From JAAYLC01 sp964636665 (GTDB taxonomy: Bacteria; Bacteroidota; Bacteroidia; Flavobacteriales; Flavobacteriaceae), in the NCBI GenBank assembly GCA_964636665.1, contig CAZWVT010000025.1, forward strand, positions 1-24,711: a stretch of DNA of 24,711 nucleotides, read 5' to 3'. A program made the translations under genes and the position numbers. This document shows, one piece after another, positions 1 through 7,134 of this stretch (its first letter is position 1; the number at the start of each line of letters is the position of its first letter). The notes under the pieces are model-generated. The model was given only the letters and a program-made list of their open reading frames with translations. It did no database searches and was not told the DNA's origin.

Positions 1-1694
1 TATTTATCTTTTTCCGAATATGGAACTGTTTGTTTCATCTCTTCATTTACGGTAATTGATAAATCAACCGTATAATTATTTAATTTTTCTCTTAGAAAAT
101 AAAGCAATTCGTGTTTTTCTTGTTCGAGTTCTGTTTTGATTGTATTGTTTGGAAATTCAAGATGGATTAAGGCGCCTTCTGCTTTCGGTTCTTGCATCGT
201 CAAATGTGACCATAAATTAAAGCGTCCTTTTTTCTCCATCATAGCAGCAAATTTATTCCAGTATTTTACCAACTGTTCTTGTGTAAACGCAGAAGCAGGA
301 AGGTTTCTGGTGTCTTTATCCTCTTCTTCTATCAGACCAACCTCATTTCTTTTTCGCGCATTTCTAAGGGAAAGTGCTGAAGTTCGTTTTTTTCGATTTT
401 CTAAGGATGAGATTTTTAAGTTTAAATCGGAAACATTATTGGTCGGTTTCGTTTCGGCTGGTTTAATCTCAACTGCTTTTTCTTCTTTATTAGCTGTTTC
501 TTTTTCTCGATTGACATGCTCCGGTTCGGCAACTGAATCAGCATTTTCTGTTTTTGTTTTAGCAGATGCTTTTTGAGAAAAATAGGAAGGCGGAATGATT
601 TTATTGTTTAAGCCGTCAGTGGATTTTTTTTTTTCGTCCTTAAAGGTTAAGGATGCTAATTTCATTAAACAAAGTTCGACAAGCAATCGCTGGTTTTGAC
701 TGCTCTTGTATTTTAAATCACAATCATTCGCCAGATTGATGGCTTCTATTAAAAATTGCTGACTTGTCTTTTTCGCCTGATCGAAATACAAGGCTTTTAC
801 TTGTTCTCCAACTTCTAACAATTCTATGGTACTCGGGTTCTGACAAACCAATAAATCTCTGAAATGAGAAGCCAATCCCATAATAAAATGATGACCGTCA
901 AATCCTTTAGACAAAATCTGGTTGTAGCACATTAAAACCTGTGGAATGTCGTTTTGCAATAGAAAATCCGTGATTTTAAAATACCACGTATAATCTAAAA
1001 CATTTAGGTTTTCTGTTACCGCTTCCCGAGTCAATTTTTTTCCTGAAAAACTAACCACGCGATCAAAGATTGACAAAGAATCCCTCAAAGCACCATCTGC
1101 TTTTTGAGCTATAATATGCAGTGCATCATCATCAGCTTCAATTCCTTCGGCTTTTGCCACTTCGGCGAGATGAGATTTAATGTCTTGAACTCCAATTCGT
1201 TTGAAATCAAAAATCTGACAACGCGATAAAATGGTAGGAATTATCTTGTGTTTTTCGGTTGTAGCAAGAATAAAAATAGCGTGTTTTGGCGGTTCTTCCA
1301 AGGTTTTCAAAAAAGCGTTAAATGCTTGTGCAGAAAGCATGTGAACCTCATCAATTATATATACTTTATATTTACCTACTTGCGGGGGAATTCTCACTTG
1401 ATCAATCAGATTTCGAATATCGTCCACCGAGTTGTTTGAAGCGGCATCCAATTCAAAAATATTAAATGCAAAATCTTCGTCACCTGTAGTTGTCGAATCT
1501 TGATTTATCCGCTTTGCAAGAATACGTGCGCAGGTAGTTTTCCCCACTCCTCTCGGACCGGTAAACAATAAAGCTTGTGCCAAATGATTGTTGGAAATGG
1601 CATTTTCCAAAGTATTGGTAATAGCTTGCTGCCCCACTACATCTTTAAATGTCGTCGGTCTGTATTTACGGGCTGATACGATAAATTGTTCCAT
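1..1694 (-). CDS. dnaX: DNA polymerase III subunit gamma/tau, 3' end cut by window edge
   Basis: This is the ATPase subunit of the clamp loader that places the beta clamp on DNA and ties the replicative polymerase cores together. The ATG at 1694 opens a frame of 564 codons with no stop before the left edge; relatives are around 600 residues, so only a short C-terminal piece should be missing. Visible motifs are Walker A GPRGVGKTT (about 46-54), Walker B IIDEVH (113-118), the ELDAASNNSVDDIR segment (81-94), and SRC (157-159) in the arginine-finger region. The four-cysteine zinc module that E. coli DnaX carries between Walker A and ELDAASNN is absent; only Cys55 is present there. Domain III ends near residue 350, followed by a low-complexity Lys/Glu linker (358-440) and a tau-specific tail. 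An A11 run at codons 354-357 may allow slippage (see findings). The gene is divergent from rnpB. Confidence 0.97.
   Translation of the reverse strand, partial: MEQFIVSARKYRPTTFKDVVGQQAITNTLENAISNNHLAQALLFTGPRGVGKTTCARILAKRINQDSTTTGDEDFAFNIFELDAASNNSVDDIRNLIDQVRIPPQVGKYKVYIIDEVHMLSAQAFNAFLKTLEEPPKHAIFILATTEKHKIIPTILSRCQIFDFKRIGVQDIKSHLAEVAKAEGIEADDDALHIIAQKADGALRDSLSIFDRVVSFSGKKLTREAVTENLNVLDYTWYFKITDFLLQNDIPQVLMCYNQILSKGFDGHHFIMGLASHFRDLLVCQNPSTIELLEVGEQVKALYFDQAKKTSQQFLIEAINLANDCDLKYKSSQNQRLLVELCLMKLASLTFKDEKKKSTDGLNNKIIPPSYFSQKASAKTKTENADSVAEPEHVNREKETANKEEKAVEIKPAETKPTNNVSDLNLKISSLENRKKRTSALSLRNARKRNEVGLIEEEDKDTRNLPASAFTQEQLVKYWNKFAAMMEKKGRFNLWSHLTMQEPKAEGALIHLEFPNNTIKTELEQEKHELLYFLREKLNNYTVDLSITVNEEMKQTVPYSEKDK
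624..634 (-). promoter_or_regulatory. A11 homopolymer in dnaX, candidate slippage site for a gamma-like short product
   Basis: On the coding strand codon 354 (GAA) is followed by three AAA codons, giving eleven consecutive A. Adding one A gives GAA AAA AAA AAA ATC CAC TGA, so the protein stops after residue 359. Losing one A gives a stop after eight codons (N P L T A stop after the lysines). Both products would contain only domains I-III, like the gamma form of E. coli. In Thermus thermophilus dnaX a run of nine A gives gamma by transcriptional slippage. The run, its position and both stops are directly visible; that slippage really occurs is inference. Confidence 0.5.
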
Positions 1695-1796
1695 AACACT
1701 CTTTGGAAAGGGCTTGCAAAATACAAATTTTTGGGTGCATCTAAAAAGATTTTCAAAGGATAGTAAAAGCAATAAGCGTTAAATTTGGCTTCTTTT

Positions 1797-1830
1797 TTGA
1801 TAGGTTAAATCAGTTTTTAGTGTACTTTTG
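1797..1830 (+). promoter_or_regulatory. Bacteroidota-type promoter of rnpB
   Basis: TACTTTTG at 1823-1830 matches the -7 consensus TAnnTTTG exactly, and it ends four bases before the first base of the RNase P P1 helix (1835), where a transcription start is expected. A TTG at 1797-1799 is the best -33 candidate, but its spacing of 23 bases is slightly longer than the usual 19-21. The -7 box is convincing; the -33 element is not. Confidence 0.6.
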
Positions 1831-1834
1831 AATC

Positions 1835-2145
1835 GCAGGTCGCCTTATCGCTCTCAATTTCAGATTGAGGGAGGAAAGTCCGGACACCACAGGGAAGCAT
1901 AACGGCTAACGGCCGTCACTCCGTAATCTACGGAGGCGGACAAGTGCAGCAGAAAGAATGTACAGGTCATGCTGTAGTGAAATCAGGTAAACTCTATGCG
2001 GTGAAATGCCAAGTAAACCTGCGTTTGAGGATTTCCCGTCCGATGCGGGAGGGTCGGCAGATAGAACGTCTTTGGCAACAAAGCGTCCAGATAAATGATA
2101 AGGGATTGATTTTTCAATTACAGAACCCGGCTTACAGACCTGCTT
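1835..2145 (+). ncRNA. rnpB: RNase P RNA (bacterial type A)
   Basis: This is the catalytic RNA that removes 5' leaders from tRNA precursors. The signature block GAGGAAAGTCCGGAC lies at 1871-1885, and the distal conserved block ACAGAACCCGGCTTACAGACC at 2120-2140. The two ends pair as helix P1: GCAGGTC (1835-1841) with GACCTGC (2137-2143). The internal AGGTAAACTC and GGTGAAATGCC segments also match conserved regions. The length of about 310 bases is usual. The RNA runs into a six-T tract (2144-2149) that overlaps the stop codon of the convergent rsmD gene. The 93-codon open frame inside the gene has no support as a protein. Confidence 0.96.
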
Positions 2146-2147
2146 TT

Positions 2148-2690
2148 TTATTCTTCAGAAGAGAAAAAACTAAATACGGAATCGCCGTATTTTCTGCTTT
2201 CACGGTAATTTATCATCTTGGATAAATCTATTTTTTTGTGATGTTCTATAATGAGAATTCCTTCCTCTGCGAGCAACGATTTTTCAAAAACAAGTTTTAT
2301 CATTTTTTCAAATGAATCGTACTCCATGTCATAAGGCGGATCAGAAAATATAATCGAAAAATTTTGATTGGCTTTTTCAAGGTATTTAAAAACATCCATC
2401 CGGAATGCGTGAATAGGAAAATTTAAACTTTCAGAAGTTCGTTCCACATAACGCACACTTTCTCGATGACTGTCAACCGCAACAATCGACGGAACACCTC
2501 GCGATGCAAATTCATAACTAATGCTCCCCGTTCCTGAAAATAAATCCAAAACAGCAAGCTCATCAAAATCATATTGATTCCTTAAAATATTAAACAAGGA
2601 TTCTTTTGCAAAATCCGTGGTAGGTCTTGCCGGTAATTTTTTGGGTATCACTAATTTTCGTCCTTTTTCAGAACCGGAAATAATTCGCAT
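2148..2690 (-). CDS. rsmD: 16S rRNA (guanine966-N2)-methyltransferase RsmD
   Basis: RsmD transfers a methyl group from SAM to N2 of G966 of 16S rRNA during 30S assembly. The 180-residue protein has the usual N-terminal MRIISGSEKGRKL, RPTTDFAKESLFNIL (22-36), the SAM-binding motif LDLFSGTGSI (48-57), the acidic end of strand 2 (AVDSH, 71-75) and the catalytic DPPY (117-120) of N2-guanine methyltransferases. Length is typical. Its ATG shares one base with the TAA of the upstream DUF3822 gene (TAATG), so translation is probably coupled. It is the last gene of a three-gene operon and converges on rnpB with almost no spacer. Confidence 0.95.
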   Translation of the reverse strand: MRIISGSEKGRKLVIPKKLPARPTTDFAKESLFNILRNQYDFDELAVLDLFSGTGSISYEFASRGVPSIVAVDSHRESVRYVERTSESLNFPIHAFRMDVFKYLEKANQNFSIIFSDPPYDMEYDSFEKMIKLVFEKSLLAEEGILIIEHHKKIDLSKMINYRESRKYGDSVFSFFSSEE

Positions 2691-3478
2691 TATATTATTT
2701 TTTGTAGGGAAAACGGCATATTCACATCTGAATTATGTGTCGGAATAAAATCTGTGAATCTGATGTAATTATACAAAAATTTATGTAAATCATCATTTTC
2801 TTGGATTTCGCCACAGAGTGAAATCGGTATTTCATCCGGATTTAATTGTAATTGCTCCATCATAAACAACAAATAATACAAAAAATCTTCGGAGGTTGAA
2901 TACGGATAAGAATTGCACAATTCCAAACCGTCTTTCTTAAAAACCACACAATCAAATGAAGATTCACGAACGTGAACAAAGACGCGCGTTTCTGTCTTGT
3001 CGTGGATTCTGTAAAATGTTTTGAGCAAAATTGTCGCTAAGTGATAATAATCAAAACTTCCCAATTTTTCAAACAGTGCATTGTTGATATTCATCAGCGG
3101 AACATAAACCACCATCAGATTCAACGCTTCCAAATGGTCGTGAGAAATATAATCGTTGACAAGTATTTTAGAATTGAACTTGAGATATTCGCTTGCTTTT
3201 CTTTCATCAAAAAGTAATTTGGGAACCAAGGTGTAAATTGGAGTTGCATAAATGATATCAATCTGCGTAAAACTGGATTCCTGAGGCAGTTTATTTAAAA
3301 GTTTTTCAAGCTCAGAAAGTAATTCAAATGGCGTGGTCGCATAAGACCATTTTTCATTTTCATAAAGAACTTGTTTGTCATTTTCACCTGTTACCGAAAA
3401 AGAAAGCCCGTTCAAAGAGATTTGAACGGACAACTTTTGATGTTTTATTTTAGAAAAATCAGTCTCTCGGTGAGTCAT
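2690..3478 (-). CDS. DUF3822 family protein, predicted ASKHA/PilM-like fold
   Basis: This 262-residue cytoplasmic protein has no signal peptide or membrane segment. It resembles the Bacteroidota DUF3822 family, which I recall as a frequent neighbour of rsmD. The second half reads like a duplicated actin/hexokinase-type lobe: an RVFVHVRESSFDCVVFKKDGLELCNSYPYST segment (about 164-194) suggests two crossing beta hairpins, followed by a helix and the ISLCGEIQ strand (about 220-227), where ASKHA proteins often have a glycine after a strand. I do not see clean phosphate-binding motifs, so ATP binding is uncertain. Its start lies 20 bases inside the upstream pilin-like gene and its stop overlaps the rsmD start, so the three genes are tightly coupled. 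No function has been shown as far as I know. Confidence 0.75.
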   Translation of the reverse strand: MTHRETDFSKIKHQKLSVQISLNGLSFSVTGENDKQVLYENEKWSYATTPFELLSELEKLLNKLPQESSFTQIDIIYATPIYTLVPKLLFDERKASEYLKFNSKILVNDYISHDHLEALNLMVVYVPLMNINNALFEKLGSFDYYHLATILLKTFYRIHDKTETRVFVHVRESSFDCVVFKKDGLELCNSYPYSTSEDFLYYLLFMMEQLQLNPDEIPISLCGEIQENDDLHKFLYNYIRFTDFIPTHNSDVNMPFSLQKII

Positions 3479-4118
3479 AAATTTTTGGCCAATTACCGGA
3501 TGTATTGATTTCAGTCATAGATCCCACTTGAATATACGGTCCATTTACTGCATCTACCGATTGTACAGCTTTTTCTTGAACAACCAAGTCCGGATTTTGG
3601 TCATGAAGCACTGCATCTTTTGAAACGCGTGCTTCAAATACTGAATACATATTGTTATTTCGTTCAATATGTCCTGCACGGAGTTCTATTTTTTCATTTA
3701 CACCATCAATCGGGATGTTCATCATCGTACGATAGCGGTCAGAATTGTGAAACAATGAATCTTTAACAGGAACAAAATTAAGCGTATCTATTATGGTACT
3801 CTCAATAAAAAAACCTTCGGTTAGACCAAAAGCTCTGTTTCTCTCTTCATCAGCATAAGCAGTATCGCGACGTTGTGTGATTGCAAATTGCGCTGTATCC
3901 AAAAAAGCAATTAAACTATCATAACTGCCCGTAAAATTTCCGGTTATCTCTTTGTATGCAAGCTGAGACTGTTGGATGTCCTTTAAATTTTCAATCACTT
4001 TTGCATAACGGGCTTCTTTAAGCTCATTAAATTTTATCGGTCCATTAATGGAATCATAAAGTTTCCAACCAAAAAAGACTATAAGAACCAAAAGAACAAT
4101 TTGAACAACTATTTTCAT
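3459..4118 (-). CDS. Membrane-anchored protein with pilin-like N-terminal region, function unknown
   Basis: The 219-residue protein begins MKIVVQIVLLVLIVFFGWKLYDS, a single hydrophobic segment (about 3-19) with a short charged N terminus, so most of the protein should lie outside the cytoplasm. Residues about 32-75 form a long amphipathic helix followed by an AYKEITGNFTGSYDSLIAFL stretch, reminiscent of type II pseudopilins, which have a helix and then a LxxYxxxxGxYP-like turn. There is no prepilin peptidase site, so it is not a processed pilin. The rest is probably beta-rich. It is the first gene of the operon with DUF3822 and rsmD, and a TAnnTTTG box sits about 40 bases upstream. I recognise it as a Bacteroidota conserved hypothetical but know no function. 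Confidence 0.7.
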   Translation of the reverse strand: MKIVVQIVLLVLIVFFGWKLYDSINGPIKFNELKEARYAKVIENLKDIQQSQLAYKEITGNFTGSYDSLIAFLDTAQFAITQRRDTAYADEERNRAFGLTEGFFIESTIIDTLNFVPVKDSLFHNSDRYRTMMNIPIDGVNEKIELRAGHIERNNNMYSVFEARVSKDAVLHDQNPDLVVQEKAVQSVDAVNGPYIQVGSMTEINTSGNWPKIYDSPRD

Positions 4119-4159
4119 TATATTTTGTACGTTTACTTTTTTAGATGTTATGGAATAGG

Positions 4160-4167
4160 CAAATCTA
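4160..4167 (-). promoter_or_regulatory. Candidate -7 box for the pilin-like/DUF3822/rsmD operon
   Basis: Read on the minus strand this is TAGATTTG, an exact match to TAnnTTTG. Transcription would begin near 4156 and leave a leader of roughly 38 bases before the ATG at 4118. No clear -33 TTTG lies at the right distance. Confidence 0.45.
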
Positions 4168-4314
4168 CAATTTTTTTTTATTGATAAAAGTTTCTTGTCT
4201 TAAAAAAACCCATTATATATTTACCACTAAATTATTTAAAAACAGTTCTTCTATTTAAATATTCTCAATATTTCAAATCAAAAACTGTACCTTAGATAAA
4301 AATGTTACTTTTCA

Positions 4315-5739
4315 ATGAACAATCAAACGGAATTTTATGGTTCTTTAAAAGCTGATTTCCCTCATGAAACCACACTTCAACAAGATGTTGCGCTTCAGTT
4401 ACTTTCAGAATTTTTATTTTCCAAAAATCCAAAACATCTTTTCATACTTAAAGGTTATGCCGGTACCGGAAAAACAACCATTGTAGGAACCATCGTTAAA
4501 AACCTTTCCAAAATCGGTCTGAAATCCGTTTTGCTTGCTCCCACGGGACGTGCTGCCAAAGTTATCAGCAATTATTCCAAAAAACAGGCTTTTACAGTTC
4601 ACAAACAAATTTATTTTCCAAAAAGCGTCAAAGGCGGTATTTCATTTAAATTAAAAGAAAACAAATACAGGAACACGCTGTTTATCATCGATGAAGCATC
4701 TATGATTCCGGATATAAACCAAGATGGAAAACAGTTTAACACCGAATCGCTTTTGGACGATTTGATGCATTATGTTTATTCCGGACACAACTGCAAAATT
4801 TTATTTATCGGAGATACGGCGCAGCTTCCTCCGGTTGGACTTTTGCTAAGTCCTGCATTAGATGCAGATTTATTGCAATTACGTTATCAAGCAGATGTAA
4901 ATTCCATCGAATTGAATGAAGTAGTTCGTCAAGCTGAAAACAGTGGCATCCTTTTTAATGCAACTCAAATTCGTGAAGCTTTGGAAAACAATTACATTGA
5001 AGGATTTAAGTTTTCCGGAATTAGCTTTCCCGACGTCATTCGTCCGTCAGACGGACACGAAATTTTAGATGCCATCAGCGACAGCTATTCCACATTGGGA
5101 AATGAAGGCTCGGTAATCATTGTGCGCTCAAACAAACGTGCAAACCTTTATAACAAAAACATTCGAGAACGTATTTTATTTCAAGAAGCTGAACTTTCTT
5201 CAGGGGATTATTTGATGGTCGTAAAGAATAATTATTTTTGGATACAAGACAACAGCGAAGCCGGTTTTATAGCAAACGGCGACATCATTGAAGTTTTGGA
5301 AATTTTTGCATTCAAAGATTTATATGGTTTTCGCTTTGCAGAAGTACTTGTAAGAATGGTGGACTATCCAAATATGAAACCTTTTGAAACCGTGTTGATT
5401 TTAGATACGTTAAGTTCAGAAAGCGCCTCATTGAGCTTTGAGGATTCTAACCGACTGTATCAAGAAGTAATGAAAGATTATGGACATTTAAAATCAAATT
5501 ACAAGCGATTTATAAGCGTTAAAAAAAATAAATATTTCAATGCGTTACAAGTTAAATTCAGCTACGCCATCACTTGTCATAAATCTCAAGGAGGTCAATG
5601 GGATACTGTTTTCGTTGAGCAACCCTACTTGCCCGAGGGAATAAATGAAGATTACCTGCGTTGGTTGTACACCGCCGTAACACGCGCGCAAAACAAATTA
5701 TATTTAATCGGATTTAAAGATGATTTTTTTGAATCTTAA
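4315..5739 (+). CDS. RecD-like superfamily 1 DNA helicase / AAA ATPase
   Basis: This 474-residue ATP-dependent helicase resembles the motor of RecD2 and phage Dda and should unwind DNA 5' to 3' in repair or recombination. Motifs in order: Walker A GYAGTGKTT (47-55), motif Ia LLAPTGRAAK (73-82), Walker B FIIDEAS (123-129), motif III GDTAQLPPVG (166-175), an SH3-like insert region, and the C-terminal UvrD_C_2 signature SYAITCHKSQGGQWDTVFVEQ-like segment with VTRAQNKLYLIG near the end. It lacks the long N-terminal extension of RecD2, so it is a stand-alone minimal helicase. I see no RecB or RecC gene nearby, so it should not be called a RecBCD subunit. It heads a plus-strand cluster with kdsB 18 bases downstream. 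Confidence 0.9.
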   Translation: MNNQTEFYGSLKADFPHETTLQQDVALQLLSEFLFSKNPKHLFILKGYAGTGKTTIVGTIVKNLSKIGLKSVLLAPTGRAAKVISNYSKKQAFTVHKQIYFPKSVKGGISFKLKENKYRNTLFIIDEASMIPDINQDGKQFNTESLLDDLMHYVYSGHNCKILFIGDTAQLPPVGLLLSPALDADLLQLRYQADVNSIELNEVVRQAENSGILFNATQIREALENNYIEGFKFSGISFPDVIRPSDGHEILDAISDSYSTLGNEGSVIIVRSNKRANLYNKNIRERILFQEAELSSGDYLMVVKNNYFWIQDNSEAGFIANGDIIEVLEIFAFKDLYGFRFAEVLVRMVDYPNMKPFETVLILDTLSSESASLSFEDSNRLYQEVMKDYGHLKSNYKRFISVKKNKYFNALQVKFSYAITCHKSQGGQWDTVFVEQPYLPEGINEDYLRWLYTAVTRAQNKLYLIGFKDDFFES

Positions 5740-5757
5740 TCCATAAATTAAACTAAA

Positions 5758-6507
5758 ATGAAAATAATAGCGATGATTCCTGCTCGTTATGAAGCCTCTA
5801 GATTTCCGGGAAAACTGATGCAACTCCTTGACGAAAAACCGGTCATTGTCCACACTTATCAAGCCACAAAAGCTACTGGACTTTTCGATGAAGTCTATGT
5901 AGTGACCGACAGTGATATTATTTTAAATACCATCAAAAAAGTTGGCGGAAAGGTCATAAAGAGCCAAAAAGAACACGAATGCGGAAGCGACCGGATTGCA
6001 GAAGCTGTAGAGAATATGGAAGTGGACATCGTAATAAACGTGCAAGGTGACGAACCTTTTATCGATAAAGAAAGTTTGAAAAAACTGATTTCGGTTTTTA
6101 ATGATGCAGATGCGAATCGGATTGATTTGGCTTCTGTGATGACAAAAATTACTGATGTAGATGAAGTTAACAATCCAAACAATGTGAAAGTTATCACCAA
6201 TCAGGATAATTTCGCTTTGTATTTTTCGCGTTCGCCCATTCCTTATCCAAGAGAAAAAAATATGGAAATTTCTTATTTTAAGCATAAAGGCGTTTATGCT
6301 TTTCGGAAAACTGCATTGTTAGATTTTTATTACTTACCAATGCGACCGTTGGAAGCTGCCGAAAAAATTGAATGTTTGCGCTATTTGGAATATGGAAAAA
6401 ACATAAAAATGGTGCTTGCCGACGTTGAAAGTGTCGGAATCGATACACCTGAAGATTTGGAAAAAGCAAAACGGTTATTACAATCAACCGTACAAAATAA
6501 AAAGTAA
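5758..6507 (+). CDS. kdsB: 3-deoxy-manno-octulosonate cytidylyltransferase (CMP-Kdo synthetase)
   Basis: KdsB activates Kdo with CTP to CMP-Kdo, the donor used to attach Kdo to lipid A. The 249-residue cytoplasmic protein shows the nucleotide-binding IPARYEASRFPGK (7-19), the ECGSDRI segment (74-80), the metal-binding NVQGDEP (94-100), the SRSPIPYPR loop (about 156-164) and the GVYAFRK and IDTPEDLEKAK segments near the C terminus. Length matches the family. It is placed between the helicase and an acyltransferase with 18-base gaps on each side, consistent with co-transcription. The gene indicates an outer membrane with Kdo-containing LPS. Confidence 0.97.
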   Translation: MKIIAMIPARYEASRFPGKLMQLLDEKPVIVHTYQATKATGLFDEVYVVTDSDIILNTIKKVGGKVIKSQKEHECGSDRIAEAVENMEVDIVINVQGDEPFIDKESLKKLISVFNDADANRIDLASVMTKITDVDEVNNPNNVKVITNQDNFALYFSRSPIPYPREKNMEISYFKHKGVYAFRKTALLDFYYLPMRPLEAAEKIECLRYLEYGKNIKMVLADVESVGIDTPEDLEKAKRLLQSTVQNKK

Positions 6508-6525
6508 CTTTTAGATTTTCTTTTC

Positions 6526-7068
6526 ATGTTACGATGGCTTGCATATTTGATATTCTATCGTATTCTCGACTGGAAAATTGAAGGACATTTTGATTCTTCC
6601 ATCAAAAAATCGGTCGTAATTGTGGTTCCCCACACCAGCTGGCACGATTTTTATATCGGTGCGTTTGCAAGAAAATTAATTGAAGTCGATATTCATTACG
6701 TTGCAAAAAAAGAACTGTTTCGCCCACCTTTCGGTTGGTATTTTCGTTGGATGGGAGGCACGCCCTTAGATCGCGGAATCAGTGAAAACAAAGTAGAAGC
6801 CATTGCTTCATTTTTTAAATCAAAAAAAGAATTCCGACTGGCGATTGCACCTGAAGGAACAAGAAAAAAGGTAACAGAATGGAAAACAGGCTTTTATTAC
6901 ATCGCACTCTTAGCCAACGTTCCAATAATTCCCGTTGCTTTTGATTACAAACGAAAAGTCGTGAGAATAGGAAATCCTTTTTATCCGACGGGAGTTTTTG
7001 AAAAAGACATGCGAATTCTTAAACTGTTTTATAAAGGAGTTGTCGGGAAAATTCCTAAATACACTTAA
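6526..7068 (+). CDS. PlsC-type lysophospholipid/1-acylglycerol-3-phosphate acyltransferase family protein
   Basis: This small (180-residue) glycerolipid acyltransferase domain protein moves an acyl chain from acyl-ACP or acyl-CoA to a lipid acceptor at the inner membrane. The catalytic HX4D motif is HTSWHD (36-41), the EGTR acceptor motif is at 110-113 and VPIIPVAFD (132-140) is block IV. A FRWMGGTPLDRG segment (about 73-84) is block II. There is no clear membrane segment apart from a mildly hydrophobic N terminus. It is shorter than E. coli PlsC (245 residues), so the acceptor may not be lysophosphatidate. Location directly behind kdsB would also allow a role in envelope lipid modification. 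Substrate cannot be assigned from sequence. Confidence 0.85.
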   Translation: MLRWLAYLIFYRILDWKIEGHFDSSIKKSVVIVVPHTSWHDFYIGAFARKLIEVDIHYVAKKELFRPPFGWYFRWMGGTPLDRGISENKVEAIASFFKSKKEFRLAIAPEGTRKKVTEWKTGFYYIALLANVPIIPVAFDYKRKVVRIGNPFYPTGVFEKDMRILKLFYKGVVGKIPKYT

Positions 7069-7123
7069 ATTGAAAAAAACGAGCTTTCGATTTTAAATTT
7101 ATTATTGAGCCCTAAAAGCTTTA

Positions 7124-7131
7124 TACATTTG
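7124..7131 (+). promoter_or_regulatory. TAnnTTTG box directly before the DUF3810 start codon
   Basis: TACATTTG is an exact -7 match and ends only three bases before the ATG at 7135. If it works as a promoter, the transcript would begin at or within a base or two of the ATG and be leaderless. No good -33 partner is visible, and read-through from the acyltransferase gene is equally possible. Confidence 0.3.
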
Positions 7132-7134
7132 ACT

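Noticed and set aside
136..576. 146-codon plus-strand open frame
   Set aside because: It is the antisense of the dnaX linker and tail, which has clear DnaX coding signal on the minus strand.
1944..2225. 93-codon open frame within rnpB
   Set aside because: It spans the conserved RNase P RNA core and part of rsmD, and has no protein-like features.
5895..6487. Antisense open frames in kdsB
   Set aside because: They are shadows of a clear, complete kdsB frame and are unlike any known protein.
7105..7134. TTG start for the DUF3810 protein, ten codons upstream
   Set aside because: It would add a polar SPKSFIHLT tail before the first membrane segment; the ATG at 7135 has the right N terminus.
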